Of a DNA stretch of 64,000 bases, positions 17,516 through 25,065 are shown in pieces (position 1 is the first letter of the stretch; each line of letters opens with the position of its first letter). The notes under the pieces were generated by a model that was not told the origin of the DNA, did not search any database, and saw only the letters and a list, made by a program, of their open reading frames with translations. This DNA is from Sphingobium sp. HWE2-09 (lineage in GTDB: Bacteria > Pseudomonadota > Alphaproteobacteria > Sphingomonadales > Sphingomonadaceae): contig NZ_JAYKZX010000003.1 of the NCBI RefSeq assembly GCF_035989265.1, forward strand, positions 2,418,001 to 2,482,000, written 5' to 3'. Both the position numbers and the translations under genes were made by a program.

Positions 17516-18157
17516 ATGACATCCATCGGCCCCCGCATCGGCCTGCTCGGCGGCTCCTTCAACCCGGCGCATGGCGGCCATCGCGCTATCTCCCTGTTCG
17601 CGATCCGCGCGCTGGGACTGGACGAAGTCTGGTGGCTCGTCTCCCCCGGCAATCCCTTAAAGCCTGCCAAGGGCATGGCCCCGCTCCCCGCCCGGCTCGC
17701 CCATGCCCGCCATGTCGCCCGCCGCGCCCCGATTCGCGCCACCGCGATCGAACGGCAACTGGGCACCCGCTACACCGCCGATACGCTACGCGCGCTGACC
17801 CGGCGCTATCCGCACCATCGCTTCATCTGGTTGATGGGGGCCGATAATCTGGCGCAATTCGACCGGTGGAAGGACTGGCGCGGCATCGCCCGGCAAATGC
17901 CCATTGCCGTCATCGCCCGTCCGGGCTATGGTAGCGCCGCCCGTGGCTCTGTGGCCATGAGCTGGCTGCGGCGCTTCGTCCGGTCCGCGCGCCAGAGTGC
18001 AGACTGGACGAATTGGAGACCACCGGCGCTCGTGCTATTGCGCTTTCGCCCTGATCCAAGATCGGCGACCCTGTTACGGCAGGCGGACCCCCTCTGGCAT
18101 CGCGAATATGAAGCAACGTGTGTGCGCGATCCGCTCACGCGCCGGTTGATCGTCTAG
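17516..18157 (+). CDS. nadD: Nicotinate-nucleotide adenylyltransferase
   Basis: 213 residues. The nucleotidyltransferase HxGH motif is in LLGGSFNPAHGGHRAI; WWLVSPGNPLKP, RYTADTL and WLMGADNLAQFDRWKDW are NadD signatures. It transfers AMP from ATP to nicotinate mononucleotide, giving deamido-NAD. ATG 17516 gives a normal N-terminus; ATG 17504 (four residues longer) is equally possible. nadD next to rsfS and rlmH is a widespread bacterial order. Confidence 0.96.
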   Translation: MTSIGPRIGLLGGSFNPAHGGHRAISLFAIRALGLDEVWWLVSPGNPLKPAKGMAPLPARLAHARHVARRAPIRATAIERQLGTRYTADTLRALTRRYPHHRFIWLMGADNLAQFDRWKDWRGIARQMPIAVIARPGYGSAARGSVAMSWLRRFVRSARQSADWTNWRPPALVLLRFRPDPRSATLLRQADPLWHREYEATCVRDPLTRRLIV

Positions 18158-18169
18158 ATTGGAGTATGT

Positions 18170-18559
18170 TTGTCTAACCTCGCCCCTGCCAACGATACGG
18201 CCCTCAGCGCCAATTCCGTGGCCGCCCTGCACGCCCTCGTCATGCAGTCGCTCGACGACGACCAGGCTCAGGAAACCATTTCCATCCCGCTCGAAGGCAA
18301 AAGCAGCATCGCCGATTATATGGTGATCGCCAGCGGCCGTTCGTCGCGTCAGGTCGCGGCGATCGCGCAGCATCTGGCCGAACGGATCAAGAAGGAAACC
18401 GGCCGCTCCGCGCGGGTCGAAGGGCTGCCGGTCGCCGACTGGGTGCTGATCGACGCGGGTGACGTGATCGTCCATCTGTTCAAGCCGGAAGTGCGCAGCT
18501 TCTACAATCTGGAACGGATGTGGGGCTTCGTCGATGCACCGGTCGCGGGCAACGCCTGA
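18170..18559 (+). CDS. rsfS: Ribosome silencing factor RsfS
   Basis: 129 residues. SSIADYMVIASGRSSRQV, EGLPVADWVLIDAGDVIVHLF and FYNLERMW are RsfS (Iojap/DUF143) signatures. It binds L14 and blocks subunit joining in starved cells. The start appears to be TTG at 18170, with GGAG 5 nt upstream; the ATG at 18166 in another frame stops after three codons. It is 12 bp after nadD and probably translated from the same message. Confidence 0.95.
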   Translation: MSNLAPANDTALSANSVAALHALVMQSLDDDQAQETISIPLEGKSSIADYMVIASGRSSRQVAAIAQHLAERIKKETGRSARVEGLPVADWVLIDAGDVIVHLFKPEVRSFYNLERMWGFVDAPVAGNA

Positions 18560-18582
18560 AGACTGTCCCAACGCCTTGGATC

Positions 18583-18716
18583 GTCATGCTGAACGTGTTT
18601 CAGCATCCATTACGCAGCACGCGCCACCGTTGAAAAGGCGCGATGCTGCCAGCGGTCAAGCAAAGGCGTAACCTGTGCCTGTGGCACGATGGATGCTGAA
18701 ACAAGTTCAGCATGAC
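18583..18716. repeat. Long inverted repeat, GTCATGCTGAAC type
   Basis: Arms of 28 bp, 18583-18610 and 18689-18716, identical as reverse complements except one base; each has GTCATGCTGAAC at its outer end and TCAGCATCCAT at its inner end. The 78-bp centre has smaller palindromes. It sits between rsfS and rlmH, so the operon mRNA would carry a large stem. A lone half (GTTCAGCATGAC) occurs at 21983-21994. Confidence 0.88.
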
Positions 18717-18728
18717 GGGTGCGCAACT

Positions 18729-19150
18729 ATGCTCCTCCACATCATCGCGCGCGGCAAGATCGGCCGCTCGCCCGAAGCCGATCTGGTCGACCGCTACACC
18801 AAACGGCTGACCATGCCGCACAGGATCACGGAAATGCCCGACCGGGGCGGCAAGCTGCCCCCGTCGGCCCCGGCACCGTCACGGTCATGCTGGACGAAAA
18901 GGGCAAGCAGCTCGGCTCGCTCGACTTCGCCCGCCGGATCGAGGGCTGGCGCGACGCAGGCACACGCGAATGCCGCTTCCTGATCGGCGCGGCAGACGGG
19001 TTCGATGACGCCGAACGCGCCAATGCCGACTTGCTGATCGCCTTCGGCGCGATGACCTGGCCGCATATGATGGCCCGCGCGATGCTGGCCGAACAACTCT
19101 GGCGCGCCTGCTCGATCCTCGCCAACCATCCCTATCATCGCGAAGGCTAG
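18729..19150 (+). pseudogene. rlmH: 23S rRNA (pseudouridine-1915 N3)-methyltransferase RlmH, frameshifted
   Basis: RlmH methylates pseudouridine 1915 in helix 69 of 23S rRNA using SAM. The N-terminal third (MLLHIIARGKIGRSPEADLV to GGKLPP) reads from ATG 18729. The rest (GPGTVTVMLDEKGKQLGSLD ... FLIGAADGFDDAERANADLL ... HMMARAMLAEQLWRACSILANHPYHREG) is in the -1 frame, so the open frame as given ends early. The switch lies at the C5 run in CTGCCCCCGTCG (18856-18867). One extra C gives a 140-residue protein of normal length with no stop. Either a base is missing from the sequence or the gene is broken. The next gene, envC, shows the same defect. Confidence 0.88.
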
Positions 19151-19201
19151 AATAGGCCGGGCTTTCCGCCTAGTCAGGGGCCAGCACAGGCGGGACATCG
19201 G

Positions 19202-20436
19202 GTGAAGCGCAACCTCCTCATCGCAAGCGGACTGGCGGCCCTCCTGGCCCTCGCCGCCACGCGCCTGCCCGCCGCGAACGACAGCGCGATCATCCTGTCC
19301 GGCACCGCGGGCACGACGCTGGCGCAAGAACAACAGGCGCTCAAGGCCGCCCGCCGCCAGTCGGACGAAGCGCGCGACCGCTCCGCCCGGCTGGAACAGC
19401 AGGCCAGCCTCGCCCGCGACGAAGCCGAACAGGCCCGCCGTCGCACCGCCGCCATCGCCGCCCGCATCCAGCAGGCGGAGGCGGATATCCAGGCGGCGCA
19501 GGCCCGCATCGCCATCATCGCGCGGATGCAGCGCGCCCAATCCGCCCGCTTGGCGGCCAAGCAGGAGCCGGTCGTGCGCCTGACCGCCGCGCTCCAGATG
19601 ATGGCCCGCCGTCCGCTGGCGCTGGCGCTGGTGCAACCCGGATCGGTCGCCGATGCCGTCCATCTGCGCGCGGTGCTCGCCCAGGTGCTGCCGGTGATCG
19701 AACAGCGCACCGCAGGCCTGCGCCAGGAACTGGACCAGAGCCGCGCGCTCCGCGCCACAGCGCAACAGGCCGCCGACGCCCTGGACCAGGCCCAGGCCGA
19801 CCGCAAGGATCGCCAGGCGACTCTGGCCGCGCTGGAAGCCCGCAAACGCGTCGCCGCCCGCGACTATGGCGCCAATGCCGGGATGGAAAGCGAACGCGCG
19901 CTCGCGCTGGGCGAGCGGGCGCGCGACATCGTCGATCTGATGGACCGGCTGGAGCAGGCAGGCGACCTGCGCGAACGGCTGGCCTCGCTGTCCGGCCCGT
20001 TGCTCCGCCCCGCCCGCCCCGATCAGGCCGGCGCCGCCGCCCCCGAACGGCAAACCGCTGCGGGCGGCCCGCCCCCTATCGCCTGCCGGTGATCGGCCAA
20101 CTCGTCACCGGCATGGGGGAAGTCAATGACGGCGGCGTCCGCTCCCGCGGCCTGACGCTGGTCACCCAACCCGGCGCGCAGGCCATTGCCCCCACCGCAG
20201 GCCGCGTCGCCTTCGCCGGTCCCTATCGCGATTATGGCCAGATCCTGATCATCGACCATGGTCAGGGCTGGACCACCCTCATCACCGGCCTCCACCGCGT
20301 CACTGCGCAAGTGGGCGATAGCGTGCGCCAGGGCGACCCCGTCGGCATCACCGGCCCCGAACGCCCCAACATCACCGTAGAACTGCGCCGCAACGGCCGC
20401 CCGGTCGATATCGTACCACTGGTGGGCCTCGGTTAA
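19202..20436 (+). pseudogene. envC: Murein hydrolase activator EnvC-like, frameshifted
   Basis: Periplasmic activator of cell-division amidases. From GTG 19202: a signal segment, then a long Gln/Ala/Arg-rich coiled coil (about residues 40-260). The C-terminal LytM/M23-like domain (VIGQLVTGMGEV, then AGRVAFAGPYRDYGQILIIDHGQGWTTLI ... ITVELRRNGRPVDIVPL) is in another frame, from about 20075. The usual M23 HxH metal site is not kept (ITVELRR), as expected for a non-catalytic activator. The frame change maps to GCCCCCTATCG (20073-20083): one more C joins both parts into a 411-residue protein reading PYRLPVIGQ. As given, the first frame stops at 20092. Confidence 0.86.
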
Positions 20437-20538
20437 CCCGACGCTCATCGACCCTGCGCAACATTGGTCGAAGCGCGCTTTTGCGTCTGTACGCGAATCA
20501 GCTATGGTGGGACGCAGATGCCGGAATCAAGGACACCC

Positions 20539-21885
20539 ATGAAATCGACCTTCCTCCAGGGCGCGCTTGCGCTCGGGGCGCTTGCGCTCATCCCCGCCAC
20601 CACTGCGGCGCTCGCCGATGGGGAGGCGTCGAGCTACAAGGCGCTCGATGAATTTATGGACGTGTTCCAGAAGGTCCGCAGCGATTATGTCGAAAAGGTC
20701 GACGATGAAAAGCTGATCAAGGGCGCGATCGACGGCATGCTCGCCAGCCTCGATCCGCACAGCAGCTTCCTCGACGCGCGCGACTTCCAGAATCTGCGCA
20801 CCCAGACCGAAGGCAGCTATGGCGGCCTCGGCCTCTCGGTCACGCAGGAGGATGGCGCGGTCAAGGTCATCGCCCCGACGCAGGATACCCCGGCCTGGCG
20901 CGCCGGGATCAAGGCGGGCGACTATATCACCCATATCGACGGCCAGCTCATCTATGGCGGCACGCTGGACGAGGCGGTCGACAAGATGCGCGGCGCGCCC
21001 GGCACGGCGCTCAAGCTCACCATCGTGCGCGCGGGCCGCGACAAGCCGATCGAACTTACCCTCACGCGGGAGATCATCCAGCTCAAACCCGTCAAATGGG
21101 AAGTGAAGAACAATATTGGCATCATCAACATCGTCAGCTTCTCGGCCAATACCGGGGCCGACGTGCGCCAGGCGATCCGCAGCATCGACAAGTCGCTGGG
21201 CCACAAGCCCACCGGCTATATTCTCGATCTGCGCTCCAACCCCGGCGGCCTGCTGGACGAAGCCGTGACCGTCAGCGACACCTTCCTGGAACGCGGCGAA
21301 ATCGTGTCGCAGCGCGGCCGGGCCAAGGGCGATGTCGAACGCTATTACGCAAAGCCCGGCGACGATGCGAAGGGCTTGCCGATCATCGTGCTGGTCGACG
21401 CCGGATCGGCCTCCGCATCGGAAATCGTCGCAGGCGCGTTGCAGGACCAGCATCGTGCGCTGGTGATGGGCGAACGCAGCTTCGGCAAAGGCAGCGTTCA
21501 GACCATGTTGCCGCTATCCAACACCACCGCGCTCAAGCTGACCACGGCGCGCTATTATACGCCGTCGGGCCGCAGCGTGCAGGAAGGCGGCATCCAGCCG
21601 GACATCCGCGTGCCCCAACTGTCCGATCCCGATTACAAGAACCGCCCCAAATTCCGCGAAAGCGACCTGCGACGCCATTTGATCAACGAGATCAAGACCG
21701 ACGACAAGGCGCTGGAAGAGGATACGAAGGACGATCCACGCTTCGCCATGAGCGCCGAAGACCTCAAGAAGAAGGGCGTCGAGGATTTCCAGCTCGACTA
21801 TGCGCTCAAGACGATATCCCGCCTCGCCAGCACGCCCGGCGCGACCATCGCCCAGGCGCAGACCCGCAAACCGGCGGGGAAGTAA
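20539..21885 (+). CDS. ctpA: Carboxy-terminal processing peptidase (S41)
   Basis: 448 residues with a signal peptide (MKSTFLQGALALGALALIPA). SLDPHSSFLDARDF and GSYGGLGLSV precede a PDZ domain (about residues 90-180). The S41 core has GYILDLRSNPGGLLDEAV, the Ser in GSASASEIVAGAL and the Lys in ERSFGKGSVQT, a Ser-Lys dyad. It is a periplasmic protease that trims C-termini and cell-wall hydrolases. Co-location with envC links both to septal murein turnover. ATG 20539 is preceded by AAGGAC; earlier in-frame starts would bury the signal peptide. Confidence 0.95.
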   Translation: MKSTFLQGALALGALALIPATTAALADGEASSYKALDEFMDVFQKVRSDYVEKVDDEKLIKGAIDGMLASLDPHSSFLDARDFQNLRTQTEGSYGGLGLSVTQEDGAVKVIAPTQDTPAWRAGIKAGDYITHIDGQLIYGGTLDEAVDKMRGAPGTALKLTIVRAGRDKPIELTLTREIIQLKPVKWEVKNNIGIINIVSFSANTGADVRQAIRSIDKSLGHKPTGYILDLRSNPGGLLDEAVTVSDTFLERGEIVSQRGRAKGDVERYYAKPGDDAKGLPIIVLVDAGSASASEIVAGALQDQHRALVMGERSFGKGSVQTMLPLSNTTALKLTTARYYTPSGRSVQEGGIQPDIRVPQLSDPDYKNRPKFRESDLRRHLINEIKTDDKALEEDTKDDPRFAMSAEDLKKKGVEDFQLDYALKTISRLASTPGATIAQAQTRKPAGK

Positions 21886-21895
21886 CCCCATCCCC

Positions 21896-21960
21896 TGTTC
21901 CCGCGCAGGTGGGAACCCAGTCCGCCGTCTCAACCATGTTCCCGCCTTGCGCGGGAACAT
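21896..21960. repeat. TGTTCCCGCGCAGG-type palindromic repeat
   Basis: Left arm TGTTCCCGCGCAGGTGGGAAC, right arm GTTCCCGCCTTGCGCGGGAACA, each itself a hairpin and the two near-complementary to each other. Lies between ctpA and dsbB. Same family as 26001, 33155, 44501, 57467 and 61937. Confidence 0.85.
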
Positions 21961-22023
21961 GGTAAGATACCTCCAAGCAATCAAGTTCAGCATGACGAAA
22001 GCCCGCCAAGGCTTTAAGCGGGC

Positions 22024-22509
22024 ATGATGAACAGCATCCCGCTTGCCCGCGCCATCGCCTTGCTGACGCCAGTCCTGTTGCTGGGCGGCGCCTACGCGTC
22101 CCAATATATTGGCGGCCTGCATCCTTGCGACATGTGCTGGTGGCAGCGTTATCCGCATATGATCGCGATTCCGCTGGCGCTGCTCGCCTATGCCATGAAG
22201 GGCCGCCCCTGCGTCAGCGGGCTGTTCGCCGGACTGGCGGGGCTGGCGATCGGCATCAGCGGCCTCATCGGCCTGTTCCATGCAGGCGTCGAATATGGCT
22301 GGTGGGAAGGGCTGACCACCTGCTCTACCACGCCCACCGGCGGCAGCGCGGCGGATATGCTCAACCAGATCATGGCGACGCCGCTCATCCGCTGCGACGT
22401 GGCGCCCTGGGATCTCTTCGGCATTTCGCTCGCAGGCTATAACGGCCTCTTGTCCGGGGCCGCCGCGCTCGCCATCTTGGCGCTGCTGCTTAAAGCGAGG
22501 AAAGCATGA
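22024..22509 (+). CDS. dsbB: Disulfide bond formation protein B
   Basis: 161 residues, four membrane segments. The first periplasmic loop has HPCDMCWWQRYPH (CxxC, quinone-linked disulfide), the second has a separated pair TTCSTTPTGG ... IRCDVAPWDL. DsbB reoxidises DsbA and passes electrons to ubiquinone. The stop overlaps the coq7 start (ATGA), tying it to a ubiquinone biosynthesis gene. No dsbA is in the window. Confidence 0.93.
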   Translation: MMNSIPLARAIALLTPVLLLGGAYASQYIGGLHPCDMCWWQRYPHMIAIPLALLAYAMKGRPCVSGLFAGLAGLAIGISGLIGLFHAGVEYGWWEGLTTCSTTPTGGSAADMLNQIMATPLIRCDVAPWDLFGISLAGYNGLLSGAAALAILALLLKARKA

Positions 22510-23060
22510 CCGCGCCCCAGGATTTCCCCCGACCGGGCAAGAAGCCGTCCGCCGCCGATCGCGCCGCCATGGTGCGCGTCGACCAGGCTGGCGAGTTCGG
22601 CGCGACCCGCATCTATGCCGGGCAGTTGGCCGTCATGGGGGATCGCCATCCCTATGGTCGCCTGATCGCAGGGATGGCCGCGCAGGAGGAACGCCATCGC
22701 GCCGCCTTCGACGCGATGATCGCCCGACGGGGCGTGCGCCCCACCGCATTGGCACCGATCTGGAGCGCGGCCGGGTTCGCCCTGGGCGCGGTCACCGCCG
22801 CCATGGGACCGAAGGCCGCCATGGCCTGCACCGCCGCGATCGAGACGGAGATCGACCGCCACTATGCCGAACAGCTGACGCAATTAGCGCAGGACGATCC
22901 GGAACTCTCTACCGCCATTGCGGATTTCCAGGCGGAAGAGGTCGAACATCGCGACGCCGCGCTGGCCCATGGCGCCGAGCAGGCGCCCGCCTACCCCCTC
23001 TTGTCGGGCGCCATTCGTTTGGGATGCCGGGCCGCCATCGCGCTTTCCAAGCGCATCTGA
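22506..23060 (+). CDS. coq7: Demethoxyubiquinone hydroxylase (COQ7/CAT5 family)
   Basis: 184 residues. The di-iron ligands are visible: MVRVDQAGEFGATRIYAGQ, then AQEERHRAAFDAMI, AIETEIDRHYAEQL and ADFQAEEVEHRDAAL, i.e. the E...ExxH...E...ExxH pattern. It hydroxylates the benzoquinone ring late in ubiquinone synthesis. The start ATG overlaps the dsbB stop, so translation is coupled. Confidence 0.95.
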   Translation: MTAPQDFPRPGKKPSAADRAAMVRVDQAGEFGATRIYAGQLAVMGDRHPYGRLIAGMAAQEERHRAAFDAMIARRGVRPTALAPIWSAAGFALGAVTAAMGPKAAMACTAAIETEIDRHYAEQLTQLAQDDPELSTAIADFQAEEVEHRDAALAHGAEQAPAYPLLSGAIRLGCRAAIALSKRI

Positions 23061-23073
23061 AAAGGACGGATTG

Positions 23074-23634
23074 ATGAGCAAGACCCCCATGATCGCCGCG
23101 TTGATGCTGCTGGGCACGGCCGTCCCCGCCCTGGCCCAACCCGCCTCCGCCCAGCCCGCCACCGCGCCGACGGCCGCGACCGATCCGGCGTCGGAGAAGG
23201 TCAATATCGTCATCGTCTATGGCGAGGATGCCTGCCCCCAAAGCGTAGGCGACGACATCGTCGTATGCGCGCGCAAGGGCGAGGAAGAACGCTATCGCAT
23301 CCCCGAACCGCTGCGTGGCGATCCCAATATGCCCAGCAAACAGGCCTGGGGCGAACGCGTCCGGTCGATGGAATATGTCGGGCGTCAGGGCACCGAAAGC
23401 TGCTCGCCGGTCGGCAGCGGCGGCGCGACCGGCTGCTTCGCCCAACTCTCCCGCCTCGCCAAGGCGGAGCGGCAGGCGCTGGACAATGCGAGCTGGAAGG
23501 ATCTGGTCGCCGCCGAACGCGCCAAGCGCCTGTCCACGATCGACGCCGACAGCGAAGCGATCGAAGCGCGCGTGAAAGCGGAAGAAAAAGCGGCGCAACA
23601 GCCGCCCGCCACCCCGACCCCGTCCCAGCCCTGA
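23074..23634 (+). CDS. Secreted protein of unknown function, paralogue 1
   Basis: 186 residues from ATG 23074, behind AAGGACGGA. Signal peptide MSKTPMIAALMLLGTAVPALA. A conserved block IVYGEDACPQSVGDDIVVCA, then RYRIPEPLR, then two further cysteines (ESCSPVGSGG, GCFAQL), and a charged, Lys/Glu-rich helical tail. Four cysteines suggest two disulfides in the periplasm. The next gene is a shorter paralogue. I do not recognise a function; its place after dsbB-coq7 would suit a disulfide-containing envelope protein. Confidence 0.82.
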   Translation: MSKTPMIAALMLLGTAVPALAQPASAQPATAPTAATDPASEKVNIVIVYGEDACPQSVGDDIVVCARKGEEERYRIPEPLRGDPNMPSKQAWGERVRSMEYVGRQGTESCSPVGSGGATGCFAQLSRLAKAERQALDNASWKDLVAAERAKRLSTIDADSEAIEARVKAEEKAAQQPPATPTPSQP

Positions 23635-23724
23635 CGGTTGCCGGGCGCCGGTGGCGTCCTGCATGGCAATCGCCGGGCCATGGGCAGGTCCGGCATCTCA
23701 ATGGGGGATATGAAGGATAATATC

Positions 23725-24126
23725 ATGCGACAGCATGTCGTACGCCCCCTGATCGGCCTGCTGCTGGTCCCCCTGCTTCCCTCCGCCGCCCTCGCGCAGC
23801 CGGAGCCGCCGCCCGAACGCATCACCAATCTGCTGGTCTATGGCGACGATCCCTGCCCGCAGAGCCAGGGCGATGAGATCGTCGTCTGCGCGCGCAGGCC
23901 CGAATCGGAACGCTACCGCATTCCCAAGAAGCTGCGCGAAAAGCCTGCCGTCGCCGGTGGCCCCGGATGGGGCAGCCAGGTGGCGACGATGGAAGAAACG
24001 CAGCGGCAGATGCTTCCCAACAGCTGTTCCACCATCGGCAGCAACGGCTTTACCGGTTGCACCGCCAAGATGCTGCAACAATGGTTCGCCGAACGGCGCA
24101 TGCAGGAAAGCAAGGGCGAGCCATAA
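23725..24126 (+). CDS. Secreted protein of unknown function, paralogue 2
   Basis: 133 residues from ATG 23725 (AAGGA 7 nt upstream); other in-frame ATGs at 23701 and 23710 have poorer spacing. Signal peptide RPLIGLLLVPLLPSAALA, then LLVYGDDPCPQSQGDEIVVC and RYRIPKKLREKP, closely matching the preceding gene, then NSCSTIGSNGFTGCTAKML, which keeps the second cysteine pair. It lacks the charged tail of paralogue 1. A tandem duplication that has diverged. Confidence 0.82.
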   Translation: MRQHVVRPLIGLLLVPLLPSAALAQPEPPPERITNLLVYGDDPCPQSQGDEIVVCARRPESERYRIPKKLREKPAVAGGPGWGSQVATMEETQRQMLPNSCSTIGSNGFTGCTAKMLQQWFAERRMQESKGEP

Positions 24127-24192
24127 GTATAGCGCCTAAGCGGGATCGTCTTGCCATCGACGCTATGATCCCCTAAAGGCCCACCCGTCATC

Positions 24193-24300
24193 TGGGGAGT
24201 AGCCAGCCGTTCCGCTTGAGGGACGGGCCATATGTCAACATATTTGGCCGAGAGGTCATGGCATATGGGACGCGGGCGACCGCGTACGGCGAGACCAATG
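24193..24300 (+). promoter_or_regulatory. yybP-ykoY manganese riboswitch
   Basis: The aptamer signatures are in order: TGGGGAGTAGCC at 24193, a hairpin CCGTTCCGCTTGAGGGACGG, GTCAACATATTTGGCCGAGA (about 24234-24253) and CGGCGAGACCA (24287-24297). This family senses Mn2+ and usually controls TMEM165/GDT1, MntP or P-type ATPase exporters. Here the next gene is TMEM165/GDT1-like, which strongly supports the call. Confidence 0.9.
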
Positions 24301-24320
24301 GCATCGGCGCTTTTCTGTCC

Positions 24321-24370
24321 GGCCGGGCGGGAAGCGACGGTGGCATTGCGTCTATTCACTCCGCCCGGCC
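24321..24370 (+). promoter_or_regulatory. Expression-platform hairpin next to the start codon
   Basis: GGCCGGGCGG (24321-24330) is exactly complementary to CCGCCCGGCC (24361-24370), which ends 7 bases before the ATG at 24378. Folding would occlude the initiation region, so Mn2+ binding to the aptamer probably acts on translation. No T-run follows, arguing against a terminator. Confidence 0.6.
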
Positions 24371-24377
24371 CCGGAAC

Positions 24378-24962
24378 ATGACGATGGAAGCTCTCCTTAC
24401 CTCCGCCGCGCTCGTCGCCCTCGCCGAAATGGGCGACAAGACGCAATTGCTCGCCATGCTGCTCGCCACCCGCTTTCGTAAGCCGGTGCCGATCATCCTG
24501 GGCATCTTCGCCGCCACGGTCGCCAATCATTTTCTTGCCGCACTGGTCGGCCATTCGATCGCCGGCGTGCTGACGCAGCCCTGGTTCCGCTACGCCGTCG
24601 CCGCCTCCTTCATCGCCATGGCCGCCTGGACGCTGATCCCCGACACGTTCGACGAGGACGCGCCCCTGAAAGCGCCGTCGAAGGCAGGCGTGTTCGTCAC
24701 CACGCTGGTCGCTTTCTTCCTGGTGGAAATGGGCGACAAGACGCAGGTCGCCACCGTGGCGCTGGGCGCGCGCTTCGATAATCTGTTCGCCGTCACCATG
24801 GGTACGACCATCGGCATGATGATCGCCAATGTCCCCGCCGTGCTGTTTGGCGAAGCGCTGGCGAAGAAGGTGCCGATGCGCGCGTTGCAGGTCGGCGCAG
24901 CGCTGCTGTTCCTGGGCCTGGGCCTCTGGATGCTGGCTGACCTCCAGGGCTGGTTCGGGTAA
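24378..24962 (+). CDS. TMEM165/GDT1 family manganese transporter (UPF0016)
   Basis: 194 residues, six membrane segments in two repeats, each with the family motif: ALAEMGDKTQLLAMLLATRF (about residues 15-34) and FLVEMGDKTQVATVALGARF (about 118-137). The E-x-G-D-K-T motifs bind cation. Bacterial members export Mn2+ (or Ca2+). The ATG at 24378 is taken because the riboswitch ends just before it. Regulation by Mn2+ through the upstream riboswitch is inferred. Confidence 0.93.
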   Translation: MTMEALLTSAALVALAEMGDKTQLLAMLLATRFRKPVPIILGIFAATVANHFLAALVGHSIAGVLTQPWFRYAVAASFIAMAAWTLIPDTFDEDAPLKAPSKAGVFVTTLVAFFLVEMGDKTQVATVALGARFDNLFAVTMGTTIGMMIANVPAVLFGEALAKKVPMRALQVGAALLFLGLGLWMLADLQGWFG

Positions 24963-25065
24963 AAAACCACTCGCGCGGCGCGGCTGGCGGTTGTCAGCGC
25001 GCTGCGGCTGTTGCAAGGGTCTGGTGGAGTCATTCCCCTTATTCAAAAGACATGGGACGCGCGTG

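Noticed and set aside
18583..18716. Insertion sequence with terminal inverted repeats
   Set aside because: The 28-bp arms enclose only 78 bp, with no transposase. It is a palindromic repeat unit.
18850..20090. Programmed -1 ribosomal frameshifting in rlmH and envC
   Set aside because: The sites (G CCC CCN) do not fit the X XXY YYZ slippery pattern because the first base is G, and I see no consistent downstream pseudoknot. A missing base is simpler; kept only as an alternative in the findings.
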